Position numbers and translations under genes: made by a program
Notes under the pieces: model-generated
Told to the model about the DNA's origin: nothing
What the model saw: the letters and a program-made list of their open reading frames with translations, nothing else
The model's database searches: none
Shown: piece after piece, positions 38,250 through 50,512 of the stretch
Position numbering within the stretch: the first letter of the stretch is position 1
Layout of the letters: every line of letters starts with the position of its first letter
Assembly: GCF_032118995.1 (NCBI RefSeq)
Contig: NC_092665.1
Span: 9,915,501 to 9,979,500 of the forward strand
Length of the DNA stretch: 64,000 nucleotides
From: Asterias amurensis
Taxonomy: Eukaryota; Echinodermata; Asteroidea; Forcipulatida; Asteriidae
Direction of reading: 5' to 3'

Positions 38250-41200
38250 TTATACTGTCATTTGAATGCTTTGTAAAGAACTATACTGATGCGGCACACT
38301 GTGTGGATTATTCTCTTCACCGTAACGTCGCATGGGATTTGATACCGCTGTGTCACCTCTTTCCTTAAAGTCGATCCCTGGTTCGATTTTGCGTAACAGA
38401 GGAAGCAAGGTTGTGAGAAGGAAGCAGAAGAAGAAGATCCCTGCGATGATGTAAAACATAACCTGGTAGTCCTCAGTGGCATCATACAGCGCCCCTGGCA
38501 AAAATAATGAATCAACCATTCATCAGGTACCTTTTGTCAAGGTCGTGTGGAGAGCCGCGATCACAGGCGACTGGAACGTGAGACCACGCTCCAGTCGCTT
38601 ATGGTCGCGGCTCTCCAGCAACGAAGGCCTTGACAAGAGGCTACTATCATGCATACAGGTTACTCATCAACAGAAAAAAATCAGTGACTTTGAGATGCTA
38701 AGTTTTCATGATCAGTGTACACAGTTATTTAGACAAGAACGCGCAATTATTCTTTGAACACTGGATTTACCATACCATAAATGCAACAGTGTCTCAAAAC
38801 ATGCAATAATTACTGATGAAAAGGAGCAAATTGCTATAATACAAACTTTGTTTTGGCGTTCAAGCACAAAACAAAGTGGTTTCATTGCTACATAATCGAA
38901 ATGAGTGCGATGCATGCACCCCCCCCCCCAGCAAAAAAAAAAGATTAACGAGTTACACCGGAAAATGTCACGAGGCTGTTTTCATATACAGAGTGTGTTA
39001 TTGAGTGAGATTCTGAGGATTACTTTCTCCCCTAAAAAATCAAGGATGTATAGTTTTCTGCTAACTATTATTGTTGCTGATGTTTTCATTTTTTGTGTAC
39101 CTGCAAAAATTGGTCCTAAGAGATCTCCAACACCTCCAAGCACTTGATAAAAGCCAATGGCAGATCCCATGTTTTCGGCACCTACAAGACGTCTTGTTAT
39201 CGCCATGGCGGTTATGCTCACTGTTCCAATGCATAACCCAAGCGTGCTGACAGACAAGACGAAGAAAACGTAGCTGTTGAACTGTCCAAGGAGAACAGCA
39301 CCACTAGCGAGGAGCATGGCGACTGAGTAGACCAGGCTAGGGGGAACTTTGTAGACGATGATACTGGAAGATAGACGCCCCACCATATTGGCAATACCAA
39401 AGACTGATAACAAAAAAGAAGCATTACTCTCGTCTGCATATACGGTTATAGCACGTGGTATAATGAACAACATGTACGCAGCATAAGGTGAAACATGGAT
39501 CAAGTGAAGGACAGCGAGCAAAATGAAACGATAACTTCTAGCCAAAATATCCAGTCGAAATAATGAGAGAACACGGGTTAGAAGTGCCCAGATACGTTTG
39601 CAATCAAATCGCAGAGGCGATGGTTCTTCTTGAGAAGCAACTGTTGGGTCTATAGTCTTTTCCTCAGCAGGCAATTGTTCTTTACGTGTTTGAAGTTTAC
39701 GCCAGCAAGCGAACTTTTTCCTGATTTGAGATCGTTGATTACGGAGACGGGGACGGAAAAGTGCTGCACATGCGCACATATTGGCTGAGACTGCACTTGT
39801 TACAAGAAGAGTCCCTCGCCATCCATAAGCGACAAGCAACTGTTGCATGATGGGCGGAAACGAGAGGTATCCGATACCATAACCGACACTGACTAGTCCA
39901 TTTGCTAAGGAATAATGCTTCGTGAAGTAATGGGTGACGGCAACTGTTGCCCCAGACCACGCCCATGACGATCCTAAACCTGCAAATAGAATATAATGGC
40001 GGGTATACATTCAACAGTAATACAACGCCACATCTTATATCATTCCTATATATAGCAAAATGATCATTATGGCTGCTTATTCACGTCAACCTATTATACT
40101 CCATAGCGGGTATGTCATACTCCTGTGTTTTAAAACCAACGAAACGCTTTTAGATCTAACAACCAAAACTGTGGATTGAAATGTCACCATGACCACTCGG
40201 CCGTTATGCGCGCGCAGTCTGATGCTCTCGACCTAGAAGTGGATACTAATATCAACAACAGTTCATCATCATTCAAGCCGGTAAAACGGCTCGGTGTGGA
40301 CCGATCCGGCCTGTCAATCAAACTGTGCGCGTTCACCCATTTTGACCAATCACAGCAATGATTATGGTCGGACAAACTCGGTCATGCGTGCGCGTATATT
40401 TGGCACGCGCGGCAGAATCGTGCAGAATGTCATTGGGAGTGTTCGTATGTCTTGCTCACGTGCGCGGTGGGCGGAGCTTAGTGGAAAGCCGGAACGGTCC
40501 ATTTGACTTGATGATGAATGAAATGTTACCATTTCTCAGGCAAAGTCATACCATTGAGTCATGCATATATTACAAATCAAGTATAAAATTCATGCCATGC
40601 CTATTTGTTGTTTTGTTGGTGGGGAAAATTCAAAAAGCAATCAAAGATATGAAAAGGTTTGCGGTGTAGGTGGTTTACCATGTATTACATGATTATCTCT
40701 AAAATGAGTTGGGGTAGTTCTGAAAAGAACCGTACTTGGTTTCAACTCGACGTTTCGATCAGTATGCTCTGATCGTCTGGAGAAAGCTGCCCTAACTCAT
40801 TTAGAGATAGTCATTACATGGTTTTACCGCAAACCTTTCCATATCGTATTTCCACCATACAATGTTTTAAATCTTACTTAGCAATACAAGAGTTGAAAGG
40901 TTAAACAATTTTTATTTTTGGACTGTTTTGTGTTTCCATATCAGCATCATAAAATATTCTACAATAATTTACAAACATTACCAATGAAGAAACTTGCGAT
41001 GTACATTTGCTGGATTGTCTGGCAGATGGAACTGGCAACCATTCCCATAAGCTGCATGACTCCACCGAGAATAGCTGTGGAGCGACACCCATATCGGTTA
41101 CACAATACACCGCCAATTACGCCTAATTAAAACAAAGTTACACGAAATAATACAAAATGTAACAACAGCGATAAATTCAATTAATTTGACGGGTTGGTCT

Positions 41201-42144
41201 ATCAAAAGCGTTTGAAACCGTCTGAAATGCATGGTTCGAAATATGTTTAAAGGCAGTGGACACTATTGGTAACTACTCAAAATAATTATTCGCATAAAAC
41301 CTTACTTGGTGACGAGTAATGGGGAGAGGTTGATGATATAAAACATTGTGAGAAATGGCTCCCTCTGAAGTGATATAGTTTGCGAGAGAGAAGTAATTTT
41401 CCTCGTATTTGATTTCGAGACCTCAAGTTTAGAATTTGAGGTCTCGAAATCAACCATCTAAACGCACACAACTTCGTGCGACGAGGGTGTTTTTCTTTCA
41501 TTATTATCTCGCAACTTCGACGACCAATTTTTTTAGCTCAAATTTTCACAGTTTTGTTATTTTATGCATATGTTGAGATACACCAAGTGAGAAGACTAGT
41601 CTTTAACAATTACCAATAGTGTCCACAGCCTTTAAAGAATTATGTAATGATTCACATAAATATGCCTCAAAATAGCGTCGTTCTCTTTTTATTTTGTGAA
41701 CTATAACACGGTCGGCCATTTTGTGGAGTCAAAAGTTTGATTCCATAAATTGGCGTGCAGTGTTCACGACGATTAGGGAAACCACGCAAATTTGAGGCAT
41801 ATTGTGTGGCTCATTAAAATCTGCTTTTAAAACATCTTTCTAACCGCATGCCTTTTAATGGTTTCAAATTCTTTTCATAAACAAACTCATCCAATCAGAA
41901 AACTGAAAATGAGGATATTAAAATGAATGGAATACAGACCGCGGCTTCATTACTCACATCCGAAGTAAGCTGCAGATGTCATAATGCTTATGATTGCACC
42001 AGTCTGTGCTGCGGTGCCAAGGAAAGCATTCTGCAGACTGTTAAACAGTATCCCGGCACACCGTGTAAAACCGACCTGCAGTATGTACAGAATGTGTGAC
42101 GCTATCACGATCACTACACCCCAACCTCGCCATTCAGAGTGCAT
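38250..42144 (-). CDS. SLC16-like monocarboxylate transporter (MFS)
   Basis: Predicted plasma-membrane carrier of the monocarboxylate transporter family, moving small carboxylates or related solutes, often with protons; the substrate cannot be told from sequence. Exons, in minus-strand order, are 42144-41958, 41122-40982, 39979-39101 and 38494-38250, all GT-AG and phase-consistent, giving 483 residues, normal for the family. The N-terminus has the family-type RGWGVVIVIAS first membrane segment, followed by CNRYGCRSTAILGG (the loop between TM2 and TM3), YFTKHYSLANGLVSVGYG (TM4-5 region), GWRGTLLV, a long charged central loop (KLQTRKEQLPAEEKT) between the two six-helix halves, then ANMVGRLSSS and GFYQVLGGVGDLLGPIFAG in the second half. 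The ATG at 42144 has an in-frame TAA 18 bases before it, supporting this start. A TTAA MITE sits in the first intron and a foldback hairpin in the last. Confidence 0.88.
38531..38639. repeat. Foldback hairpin in the transporter's last intron
   Basis: CTTTTGTCAAGG, TGGAGAGCCGCGA and CGACTGGA recur inverted on the right side (TCCAGTCG, TCGCGGCTCTCCA, CCTTGACAAGAG). It lies about 35 bases from the splice acceptor of the last coding exon. Confidence 0.7.
40640..40853 (-). mobile_element. Penelope-like terminal piece with a hammerhead-like motif
   Basis: GGTTTGCGGT...ACCATGTA and TACATGGTTTTACCGCAAACC are inverted around ACTCGACGTTTCGATCAGTA. On the minus strand the centre reads CAGACGA, a TCAG/CTGA stem, then GAAAC and GTCGAG, close to a hammerhead core. 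A related GGTTTGCG...CGCAAACC piece is at 57425-57492. Confidence 0.45.
41251..41631 (-). mobile_element. GGCAGTGGACAC MITE, copy 6
   Basis: Full-length, TTAA both sides (41247-41250, 41632-41635); in the first intron of the transporter gene. Confidence 0.85.
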
Positions 42145-42983
42145 GATGTCTCTCAGAGATTAAACCCCGCCCACTAAAGAAAGATAATTAAATAAAGTCT
42201 CATTTAAAAAGAAAGAACAAAACCCATGTACCACTCTGTGATTATTCACACCCCTATTGTCAGGGGGGAAAAGGGCGTAATGCTACTCTCACACTGAGGC
42301 GAATATGAATATTTGAAATTCGCAAGAGTTCGCCCAAAAGTTGCGATTTGACAGTGAATATGTTCTCGGTCGTCCCTAAACCTCTCCTTATCAATATCTA
42401 ATGCATAATACGCACGCTTTACCAACAGTACCAATGGCTTACCAATGCTTACGAATATTGAAGGCGAATTACCGTCTTAATATTCGCTGAAATTAGTTTA
42501 GGAAGCGCTTCGTATTGAACCTCTCACAGAGTGGCGAATGTTCTTGCGAAGATGAATATTTGAATTTTGCATTGAATTAGTCAAAAATGGCGGTTGGATA
42601 GTGAATATTTTCATCTCGGTCTCACCCCTGATCGTCCTCTCGGTCGGCCCCCTTCTTACCAATATCTTACGAATGCTGGGCAACGCTTGCCAATGCCGTT
42701 ACGAACGTTGCCAACGCTTACCCACTCCTTACCAACGTTACAAATGCTTGTGAAAATCGACGGCGAATGATGAGCGTCTTCGCAACACTTGCTGACATTT
42801 AGAAACCGGTTCTAAATTGACCGATCTTCGTAAAAATGTGGGAAATAATTTGTGAACGTTTCGAATTTGTTACCAACGCATTCGAAGACACGGCGAATGT
42901 TGCGAAGTTTGAGCAACTGTCAAATTATTTCCTTCCATTAGGCATAACTCGCAAGCATGTTCGCCGTGTGAGGGCAGCATTAA

Positions 42984-43876
42984 AGGGTGTATGTACTTTT
43001 TGTAGGACAAAAACAAATGTCCACAGATTTACACTAAACTTACACAGTTTGAAGATAATGATAGCAGAAAGCTTCCCTGAAAATACTACGTGCTGAGGTG
43101 CTGTATAGTATTTGGGAAATGTGTAAAACAATGTCATGAAAATAATTTTAGTGTCATGAGACGAAAATTATTTTAAAGGGACACACCGGCCGAATTGGGC
43201 TATTTGGGCTACAAAATGGACTAAGATATGACTTTAACGGTCTTCCAGGAATGAAGAAGAACAGTCCTTAAAAAAAATCATCAAATTTAGCCGTTTTTGA
43301 GCATTTTAAGACAAAAACGCAGGTCGCGTGATTGTTCTAACCAAAAAGTGGTACAAACAATCACGTGACCTTCCGGGCTACTTTTACTTTCAGCCGTCTA
43401 AAAGTAACTTACTTAACCAAATTTAAATCTTTTTTTTTACAAAATTATTTACGAATAATTGACAAAAAAGATCATGTATTCAAATTATCGCTACAAAATG
43501 TAAATAATGGTGAAAAATCTAACGTAAGATTCACATTCAAAGAGTCCGTGTAACGGGAGCTTGTTATATGGCCGCTTTGGTTTTTTAAAATCATTTTTCG
43601 CTAAATACGTGACATTTTGATGATTTTTTTTTTACAGCAACCATCTATAAAAACATTATTTATGATTCTACACCCCTAAATTGCGTAAACGGTGAGCCGG
43701 TGTGTCCCTTTAAGCATTTTTACAAACGTATTTTCATGACATTGTTTTACTCACTTCTAAAAAACTACAGCACCTCAGTAAGTAATATTTGAAGGGAAGC
43801 TTTCCACTATCATTAGCTTCAAACCCTGTAAGTTTAATGTAAATCTATGGACATTTTGAAAAAGTACATAAATCCT
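42984..43876 (+). mobile_element. AGGGTGTATGTAC MITE nested in the outer element
   Basis: Left arm AGGGTGTATGTACTTTTTGT and right arm AAAAGTACATAAATCCT are inverted, TTAA at 42980-42983 and 43877-43880; the two arms are separated by the element at 43177-43709. Part of the same family (ACAGAAGGTACATAGACCC) is seen near 20857. Confidence 0.65.
43177..43709 (+). mobile_element. Innermost AGGGACACACCGGC MITE
   Basis: Inverted ends AGGGACACACCGGC / GCCGGTGTGTCCCT, TTAA at 43173-43176 and 43710-43713; 533 bp. Interior includes two inverted copies of ACAATCACGTGA-type sequence. Confidence 0.75.
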
Positions 43877-44937
43877 TTAAGTGACCAATCTTCGTAAGGA
43901 GGTGGAGAATGACCTGTGAACGTACCGTAGATGTTACCAACGCTTACGGCGAATGTTGCGAAGTTTGAGCGATTGTTAAATATTTCCGTTCGTAAGCCAT
44001 TGCTAGCATCTCCACAGTGTGTGAGTAGCATAGGGGAAAGCTGCGCCCGTCTTCCGGGCGCTCCAAATCCGTTCTTTCAGCAATAAAGGGCGCAGCCAAT
44101 AAATGGCCCAAGAAAACAATGTAGCATTCCTTGTAACTGTTTTGTTGTCAGTTAAAAAGGAACATTTTGAACTTACGAGTGCTGCGGTAAGAATGCCGGT
44201 GCATAATTACATCCGTAACATTTACATGAAAACTTTGAATGTTTGAATTGAAATAATACTGAGCCAGGAAAATGTTACTTTTTGTACTCACAAGTAAAAC
44301 TGGGTAAGTTCCAAGTTTCCGATGAACCTCGGCTATGCAGTTCTACATCCTGTAAACGATTTGGATTAGGCGTCGTGAATGTGCTACTGCTAAAACAAAA
44401 GAATGGTAATCCGAGAAAATCCTGATCCGTGGGATAGGCCTATGTGCTCAAAGGTGTTCGGCAAACAGTCGAAAAGTTATTGTTATTTTAAATGATTGAT
44501 TTCAGAAAACTAAATAGCTAAAGCATGCATCTGGCCACTGAGCAAGTGTTAATGGTCCCATGTCAAAGGTTTCAGAACAGAACAAACGCTTTTAACAAAC
44601 AGTTCGCTACGCAAATATTAGTATAGGCTAGATTAAAAAGATTATAGGGCTATGAGTCTTAAGGTTGGTAACCCATCCAACTTACCTAATTTTGGGGTGC
44701 TGAATAAAAAAATCGGGGATACCAAACCGAATTTTGACAAGTTAAACAAAAACAATTAAAAACACAAATTATGAGAAACACATAGTTTTTTGTTAGTCGC
44801 TGTCACCGAAAAAAAAAGGTAAGTTAACATTAATTGACCTCGTATTCAGGATCCAAACATTATGTTATTTGAACAAAATTTTAAATATAGGCCCATTGTT
44901 CAACACGGGGACAATACTACATACATCGTGCGGATAC

Positions 44938-45351
44938 TATAGGTTTTCTCGGTCAATTCGGGAAAAGAGCAGCCAATTTCATTTTCACGCGTTCGAATTA
45001 AAGCTGTTTTGCTTCTCCAGCTGTTACTGCCTTTCAAATTCAGAATTCGGCCATTTAATTTCGCTTTGAGTCGAGTCAAATTCCTTCAGCTCTCTGTTCA
45101 ATTTAGCATATCGCCATTCTTTTTCATGACACATACGCCTCAAGAAGCGTCTGCGAATTTGAAATGCTGCTTTGATGAATTGCTAAATTGAATGATTATT
45201 TTGTTAAGTCGAATGACGCAACATTACATTTGACTAATCATAAAACGAAATCGAATGACGCTTTTCAGTAGCATTCAATTTCGTGCCAAATAGAATAGCT
45301 TGGTGGTTAAATTGGCTGCTCATTTTCCGAAATTGACGGAGAAAACCTATA
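44938..45351. mobile_element. TATAGGTTTTCTC inverted-repeat MITE
   Basis: Left TATAGGTTTTCTCGGTCAAT with GAGCAGCCAATTT and right AAATTGGCTGCTC with TTGACGGAGAAAACCTATA. About 414 bp, no gene. Confidence 0.7.
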
Positions 45352-45388
45352 CTAAAAAAAAATACACTGCGCCCATGAAGCATTGAAT

Positions 45389-45541
45389 TAGTCTTGGCCC
45401 AAGACGATGGTGCTTGATTCTGGATAGTGTACTACGCGCGGTTGAATCGCCAAAGCGCGCCCGCCACGGTATGATTTAGTTACGTGGACGGCTCGAAATC
45501 TAGACTACACTCTGCAAGTCTAGATTTCGAGCCGTCCACTT
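45389..45541. mobile_element. Second copy of the TAGTCTTGGCCCAAGAC foldback, right arm cut short
   Basis: Left arm matches 36557 onward with one unit only; the right arm holds just TCTAGATTTCGAGCCGTCCAC before unrelated sequence, so the palindrome is incomplete. Confidence 0.7.
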
Positions 45542-45763
45542 ACTGCAGTACATGATCGCGGAAACCACTATCTCACCGCGGCATACCATAACCGACTGTC
45601 CATAGTCTACATTTTTAGGAGGGCTAGATGCATTCAGACCAACGGGTTGTCTCAAAGCAAACATACGGGCGAATGCGAGTCGTGTTTACAGTTGACCATA
45701 GTACCCAAGTGATGACTGGATGACTGTACGTTATACAAACGTTGACCTCGCGATCGAGTATAC

Positions 45764-45924
45764 AAATATTGACTGCTTTGAGTGATGGTTAAAACTACGA
45801 CTCCCGAGGTGATCCCGGAGCGTTCTATTTTCCCGAGGCGCAGCCGAGGGAATATGGAATGGTCCGGGGATCACCGAGGGAGTCGTAGTTTTAACCATAG
45901 CACCAGTTAAAGCAGTCAATATTT
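45764..45924. repeat. Palindromic element
   Basis: AAATATTGACTGCTTT, ATGGTTAAAACTACGACTCC and GGTGATCCC recur inverted on the right side. The centre is TTTTCCCGAGGCGCAGCCGA. Confidence 0.7.
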
Positions 45925-46069
45925 AAGAGCTGATGTTAAATTTAAGTCAATATTTGTTTTATAACAACAGAATAATTATCATCCTCGTACACGCAACCTT
46001 CGTACGCGCGTTTCAGATCAAAGATGCACAACTGATTGGATTCGAGGTGGGTAAAAAGACGTATGGATA

Positions 46070-46155
46070 TACTGTACGCCGTGTGATAGTCGTCGGACTA
46101 TCACACGGCAAACGATGCACTATCACACGGCAAACGATGCACTATCACACGGCCG
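46070..46155 (+). repeat. ACTATCACACGGC short repeats
   Basis: GTGTGATAGTCGTCGGACTATCACACGGC is a palindrome, followed by two tandem GCAAACGATGCACTATCACACG units. Confidence 0.7.
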
Positions 46156-46159
46156 CCGT

Positions 46160-46950
46160 CTAGTAAAACTAAGACATACCATGTGACGCGCTCCAAACCA
46201 ATGAAAATGCAGAATATTAAATTGTTATCGTGATATAAGAGCTGATAAACAACTACCTCCAAGGTTAATATGTTGATATGGCGCGTAATAAATTAGATGA
46301 ATAATTATTCAAGGATATGGCTGCTATAGTAAAGCTGGTAGTATTTCCCTTTCGCGTGAGAGGAGTCTATTTTCACTGGGAAAAAAACCCTAATAATACA
46401 ATAGTAATGAAGGGTAGGCCTAAGTTTACGCGAAAGAAATCTACCACACGCGATAACAAAACGCTACAAAGTGAAACTCCACGTTGCGAATTAGAAAAAC
46501 GCCCAACTTGTATTAAATTGTGGTTTCACATGGTTTCACTGTCCAAAGTGTTATAATAGGTACCTTTCCAAGTCCGGATTACGTCTCTGCAAGTTAAATT
46601 CAAAACAAAACAAGTTATTGATTTCGAAACGGTGTGAAAACCACACCTCCTTCATTGAAACGACAAATATGTTAATTTGGTTAACTCTCTTTGGGTTAAA
46701 AACATACCATCGTTAGTTATTTTGGGAGTTGACAATTCAAAAGTGATAGAATGGCCGTTTCATTTTCAACACACAAAAACAACAAACAAAAAACTATGTA
46801 GAGAATAAAATGCGACATTTAAATTTTCATGAATCGAGTTAGACATGAACAAAGAGATACTTAACAATTAGCATGCCTTTGATGTCTAAACCAAAATGGA
46901 AGATTTCATTCCTCCATGTGAACATACAACAGACAAATCTAACAAAGAAG
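46160..46950. other. Intergenic stretch with nothing recognised
   Basis: AT-rich sequence between the transporter and TRAIP; short open frames lack any recognisable domain. Confidence 0.4.
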
Positions 46951-46959
46951 ATAAAGGTG

Positions 46960-47326
46960 GTCGTTGGTTCGAATCCCTCTCTAGTCAAACCTTTGTTCAA
47001 CCCGACAAATCATTTCAAAATTTACCCAGTCAGTTTCCCTTGTGGTTTATATTGATATCTGAAACAAAAAAATTACATCCCGTTTAGGTGATCCCCTGGC
47101 TGTCGCTTCCCAGGTTGTATCGTAATTTGGGTGTGATCCCTGGCTACACGGCAGTTAACGGTTGTATAGCTTCTGACTGGCACCCCCGAACAAAGATATT
47201 GAAAAAATAGGGAGACCACCAACTTAGGGCTAGATAGCTCAGTTGGTAGAGCGCCGGCACGTTAATCCGGAGGTCGTTGGTACGAATCCCACTCAAGTTA
47301 ATTCTTTGTTCAACCCCCATATGAAC
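46960..47326 (+). repeat. Repeat with an internal tRNA-like segment
   Basis: TAGATAGCTCAGTTGGTAGA (A box) at 47230 and GTCGTTGGTACGAATCCCAC (B box) resemble a tRNA with GTTAA in the anticodon position, but the anticodon loop would have nine bases and the acceptor stem does not pair. Sequence before it (GATCCCTGGCTACACGGCAG) belongs to the same repeat, seen inverted at 53770-53825. A partial copy is at 46960-47040. Confidence 0.65.
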
Positions 47327-47670
47327 TGTCAAAGACCGTGCTTTTCACTTGGTGTATCTCAACATGCATAACACACCTGGGTGAAAATTTGAGCTCAACT
47401 GGTCATCGAAGTTGCGAGATAACTGTACGAAAAAAATTACCCTTGTTACACGAAGTTGTGTGCTTTCAGATGCTTGATTTCGAGACCTCAAAATTCTAAA
47501 TCTGAGGTCTCGAAATCAAATTCTTGGAAAATTACTTCTTTCTCGAAAACAACTCTACTTCAGAGGGAGCCGTTTCTCACAATGTTTCATATTATTGTTA
47601 ACCTTTCCCTAACCAAAGAGTTTTTATGCTAATAATTATTTTGAGTAATTACCAATAGTGTCCACTGCCT
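47327..47670 (+). mobile_element. GGCAGTGGACAC MITE, copy 7 (5' truncated)
   Basis: Begins at TGTCAAAGACCGTGC directly after a tRNA-like repeat and ends at the TTAA at 47671-47674. The left end is missing. Confidence 0.75.
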
Positions 47671-48504
47671 TTAATAAAGTCAGTAACGGAATTTTAGTCT
47701 GTAAAATGTTAAACTAATGTGATTATATGTATTTAGCTCGTTTCCCCCGTTCACGCGTTTCCCGATAACCAAAAAGGCCAAAAGGCAGTATGCCCTCTTT
47801 TATGCGCATAACTTTATAACTCCGTTGGTGATTATACGAGGTCGAACAAAAGTGTATTATCGTCAAGCTAGTGGTGTACTTAAAAAAAGGGAAGGTGTGC
47901 CGGTTTTCCTTCGGGAGAGTACATTTTGCACCCCCGTCAGAATTACTCATTTATTTGGCTGTCGGTTCTTCGTGTCGGATTCCATGGGGTCTAAGAAACA
48001 GAATCGAATCGTTGAGGCTATTACCTTCTATACACTGTGACGTATAAGAAAGGTTTCGATGTCAAAGTGTAGTCACTCACCGAACTTATGCAAGTGTTGG
48101 ATTTAACTCTTTAGTTTTTAGAGTGTATCATTCGTAAATCTTTGAAAAACGGACCCCATCTCAAGTCACCTGGAAGTCACCTACGCCCCCCCCCCCCCCC
48201 CCCCCATAGAGACTGCAACTGGTGCGGAACCGGGGGCCATCCCATGTGAGCTAGATGTGAATCATGATGAAAAGCTGGCCCGCGCCTCAGAAACCACTGA
48301 ACAAACTTAAGTCACAGTGCACAGACACAATATTGGTGCACGGGTAAAACCATGGAGGTAGAAACCTATGATTATGAATCGTAAGAAAATATTATGAAAT
48401 GCTCAACAACAAAATGACGAGTCTCCAATTTGTTTTCTTAGAGCTAGATGGAGTCCACTATGAATTGACTTTGCAGTGACGCATTGGGCGTTTTTAATAC
48501 AGTG

Positions 48505-48720
48505 CGGCTACAACAATAGTGGCTCTTTCTAAACCATGCCTTCGGCTTTGGATTCGGCCCAGGCTTGCCACCGCGGTTGTTTTGACAATAACCATGCGCG
48601 GCGTTCAGCAGGGCTTCAGCAGACAAGAGGACGGAGCCTGAAGCCGAATCCAAAGCCGAAGCCGTGGTATCGAAAGGGGCCTATCTGTGCGGCTCACACA
48701 GACATAAACATGATAGGCCT
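48505..48720. repeat. CTTCGGCTTTGGATTCGGC inverted-repeat element
   Basis: CCTTCGGCTTTGGATTCGGC at 48540 and GCCGAATCCAAAGCCGAAGC at 48643 are inverted; outer GTGCGGCTACAACAATAGTG and CTGTGCGGCTCACACAG also relate. About 100-bp spacer, no gene. Confidence 0.55.
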
Positions 48721-48900
48721 ACATGTACCTAGTCCACCAGTTGGCAAGACAGCTCTATAATTGCAAGGGTCGCGACTACTTTATGCCTGTGGTAGTTTTT
48801 TCAAAAGACATTTTTTTTAAACCATAGAGTAATAATATAACTCTATGGTAACATAGGCCTGCATATCCCTTGTGGGAGTTTGCCGACGGGAAGATCATTC

Positions 48901-48936
48901 TAACAAACAAACAAACAAACAAACAAACAAACAAAC
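48901..48936 (+). repeat. (AAAC)n microsatellite
   Basis: Nine AAAC units after the GGAAGATCATT retroposon end. Confidence 0.85.
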
Positions 48937-49236
48937 ATGTATGCACTGGTCAAGCATGCGGATGCGGCTACGTTTTTTTTTTTTTTTTTTTTTTTAACCA
49001 GGGCGCCCTCTATCGATTGGTGGATTGAAGAACTCAGCAGTGGTACGTACAGCGCCATGTTTGAAAGAATGAAAATCGTAAGTTTTTCTTCCTCTATGTT
49101 ATGGTTTTCTGTTGATTTGTTACAAGTTTTTTGTGGTAATGTTGATTTCAAAATCCTCTTTAGAACAGGGTGGTCTTTGACTTGTGTACAAAAACGTACC
49201 ACTTGACAACATTACAATCAGTTGACCGTTGACATG

Positions 49237-49353
49237 TAGCCCACCTTGTTGAGCTGTAAATGGCTCCGCTTTTTTAACATCGGTCTCATCACTGGCAACA
49301 GTGATGAGACCGATGTTACAGTGGAGCCATTTACAGCTCAACAAGGTGGGCTA
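49237..49353. mobile_element. 117-bp foldback with exact 9-bp target duplication
   Basis: Arms start TAGCCCACCTTGTTGAGCTG and are inverted copies for about 55 bases around a small loop near GGCAAC. GTTGACATG flanks both sides (49228-49236, 49354-49362). Confidence 0.8.
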
Positions 49354-49399
49354 GTTGACATGTCTCACAACACAAACGGGGGGGGTTTCGATTGAGTGC

Positions 49400-50000
49400 A
49401 AATCTCTTCTTGGATAACTTTCCGTATATGGCGCCACCCGTGGTGGCACCATTTTTTCACTCATTTTTACAAAAAAAGGATATCTCACTCATCGAGCCTT
49501 GAGGTAAATTAGAATTAGATTTAGATACTATATAATTTCATATCGAATGAAAAAGTGGTGGCGCGTGGCCCCACATACGAAAACTTTTCCCTCTTTTTTT
49601 TTAATCAAATTTCGCCATAATTAGGCTGTACACGTACGTGTTCTTTGAACTCTAATTGACCTAGATAGAGTGGTCTAGCTAGGAAATCCAAACCGCAACC
49701 ACAAAAAAAAAAAGTTAAATTCTTACCATAATCATTCAGTCCCCATCTATGATCTATTTCGTTTTTACATGGGCTCCATGGTTTTTACCACTACACTACG
49801 AATGTCGATTGTCCCCGAACTGTTGAACGCACCGCGAAGTCACGACACGTGACGATTGTGCGCATATTATTTTTTCCAAGAACGAACATGGAGAATTATC
49901 TGGCACACACATTCAAAAATAGAAAATTATCTATTTATGTTTGTCCTGGAAAGAAAAAATACCCGATCCGTGTACAAAACATAACATCAGGTTTTTTTTG
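49400..50000. other. Intergenic stretch upstream of TRAIP
   Basis: Holds CCGTATATGGCGCCACCCGTGG near 49424 and a looser inverted relative (GTGGTGGCGCGTGGCCCCAC) at 49555-49575, suggesting one more inverted-repeat element. Otherwise unassigned. Confidence 0.35.
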
Positions 50001-50009
50001 TGTTTTTTT

Positions 50010-50060
50010 TAGCCTTCGAGAAAGACTCTGCTAGGGTCGAAACGTCAGGCCATTAACTAT
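50010..50060 (+). ncRNA. Hammerhead-like motif, partial
   Basis: GACTCTGCTAGGGTCGAAACGTCAGG has the stem II hairpin (GACTC/GGGTC) and GAAAC-GTC block seen in Penelope-type hammerheads; CTTCGAGA replaces the expected CTGANGA. Confidence 0.3.
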
Positions 50061-50344
50061 TTTTTGCAAAACATAATATCAACGCATCTGGAAACTAGTC
50101 CTACTGGAAACCACGAAGCAGCTCGCTCAGGGTACCAGTACATGTATATTACACTCTAGATCTATGGTTCCCGGACGTGTGACATGTTTTGTACACAAAG
50201 CACGGATCAGATATTTTTTCTTTCCAGGATGAACATTAGGCCTAGAGTAGTTAATTTTCCACAGTCGTCCTGAGAAAAAATACTAAGCACACGATCGTAA
50301 CATGTCGTGACTTCGCGATTCGTTCGGCAGTTTGAGGACAATCG

Positions 50345-50410
50345 GCAGCACACACCACAGCACACACCACAGCACACACCACAGCACACCCCACAGCACA
50401 CACCACAGCA
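50345..50410 (+). repeat. ACAGCACACACC minisatellite
   Basis: About five 12-bp units of CACACCACAGCA in the region before the TRAIP start codon, ending CAGCAATTGCTGTGGGTG, a short inverted motif. Confidence 0.8.
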
Positions 50411-50512
50411 ATTGCTGTGGGTGCCGTGGGTATTCCGATGCCTGCAAAGTATCCTATTATTGTATTGCAGGTGTAACACTGATTTGAAGTTTCTTAAAGA
50501 ATCACCAGCAGA

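Larger units (their letters stand above)
42275..44032 (+). mobile_element. Outer MITE with GCTACTCTCACAC ends, multiply invaded
   Basis: Left end ATGCTACTCTCACACTGAGG near 42281 and right end CCACAGTGTGTGAGTAGCAT ending near 44030 are inverted. A second left end (CTCTCACAGAGTGGCG, about 42520) and a second right end (CGCCGTGTGAGGGCAGCA, about 42978) mark an inner copy of the same family. The interior is made of GCGAAT/ACCAATGCTTACGAA repeats. Another copy starts at about 63818 and runs off the right edge. Confidence 0.6.

Noticed and set aside
38476..39147. Plus-strand frames over the transporter 3' region
   Set aside because: They are shadows of the minus-strand transporter exons, introns and a foldback hairpin.
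47228..47300. Possible genuine tRNA gene (Asn-like anticodon)
   Set aside because: Nine-base anticodon loop, no acceptor-stem pairing and multiple related copies in the window; treated as part of a repeat.
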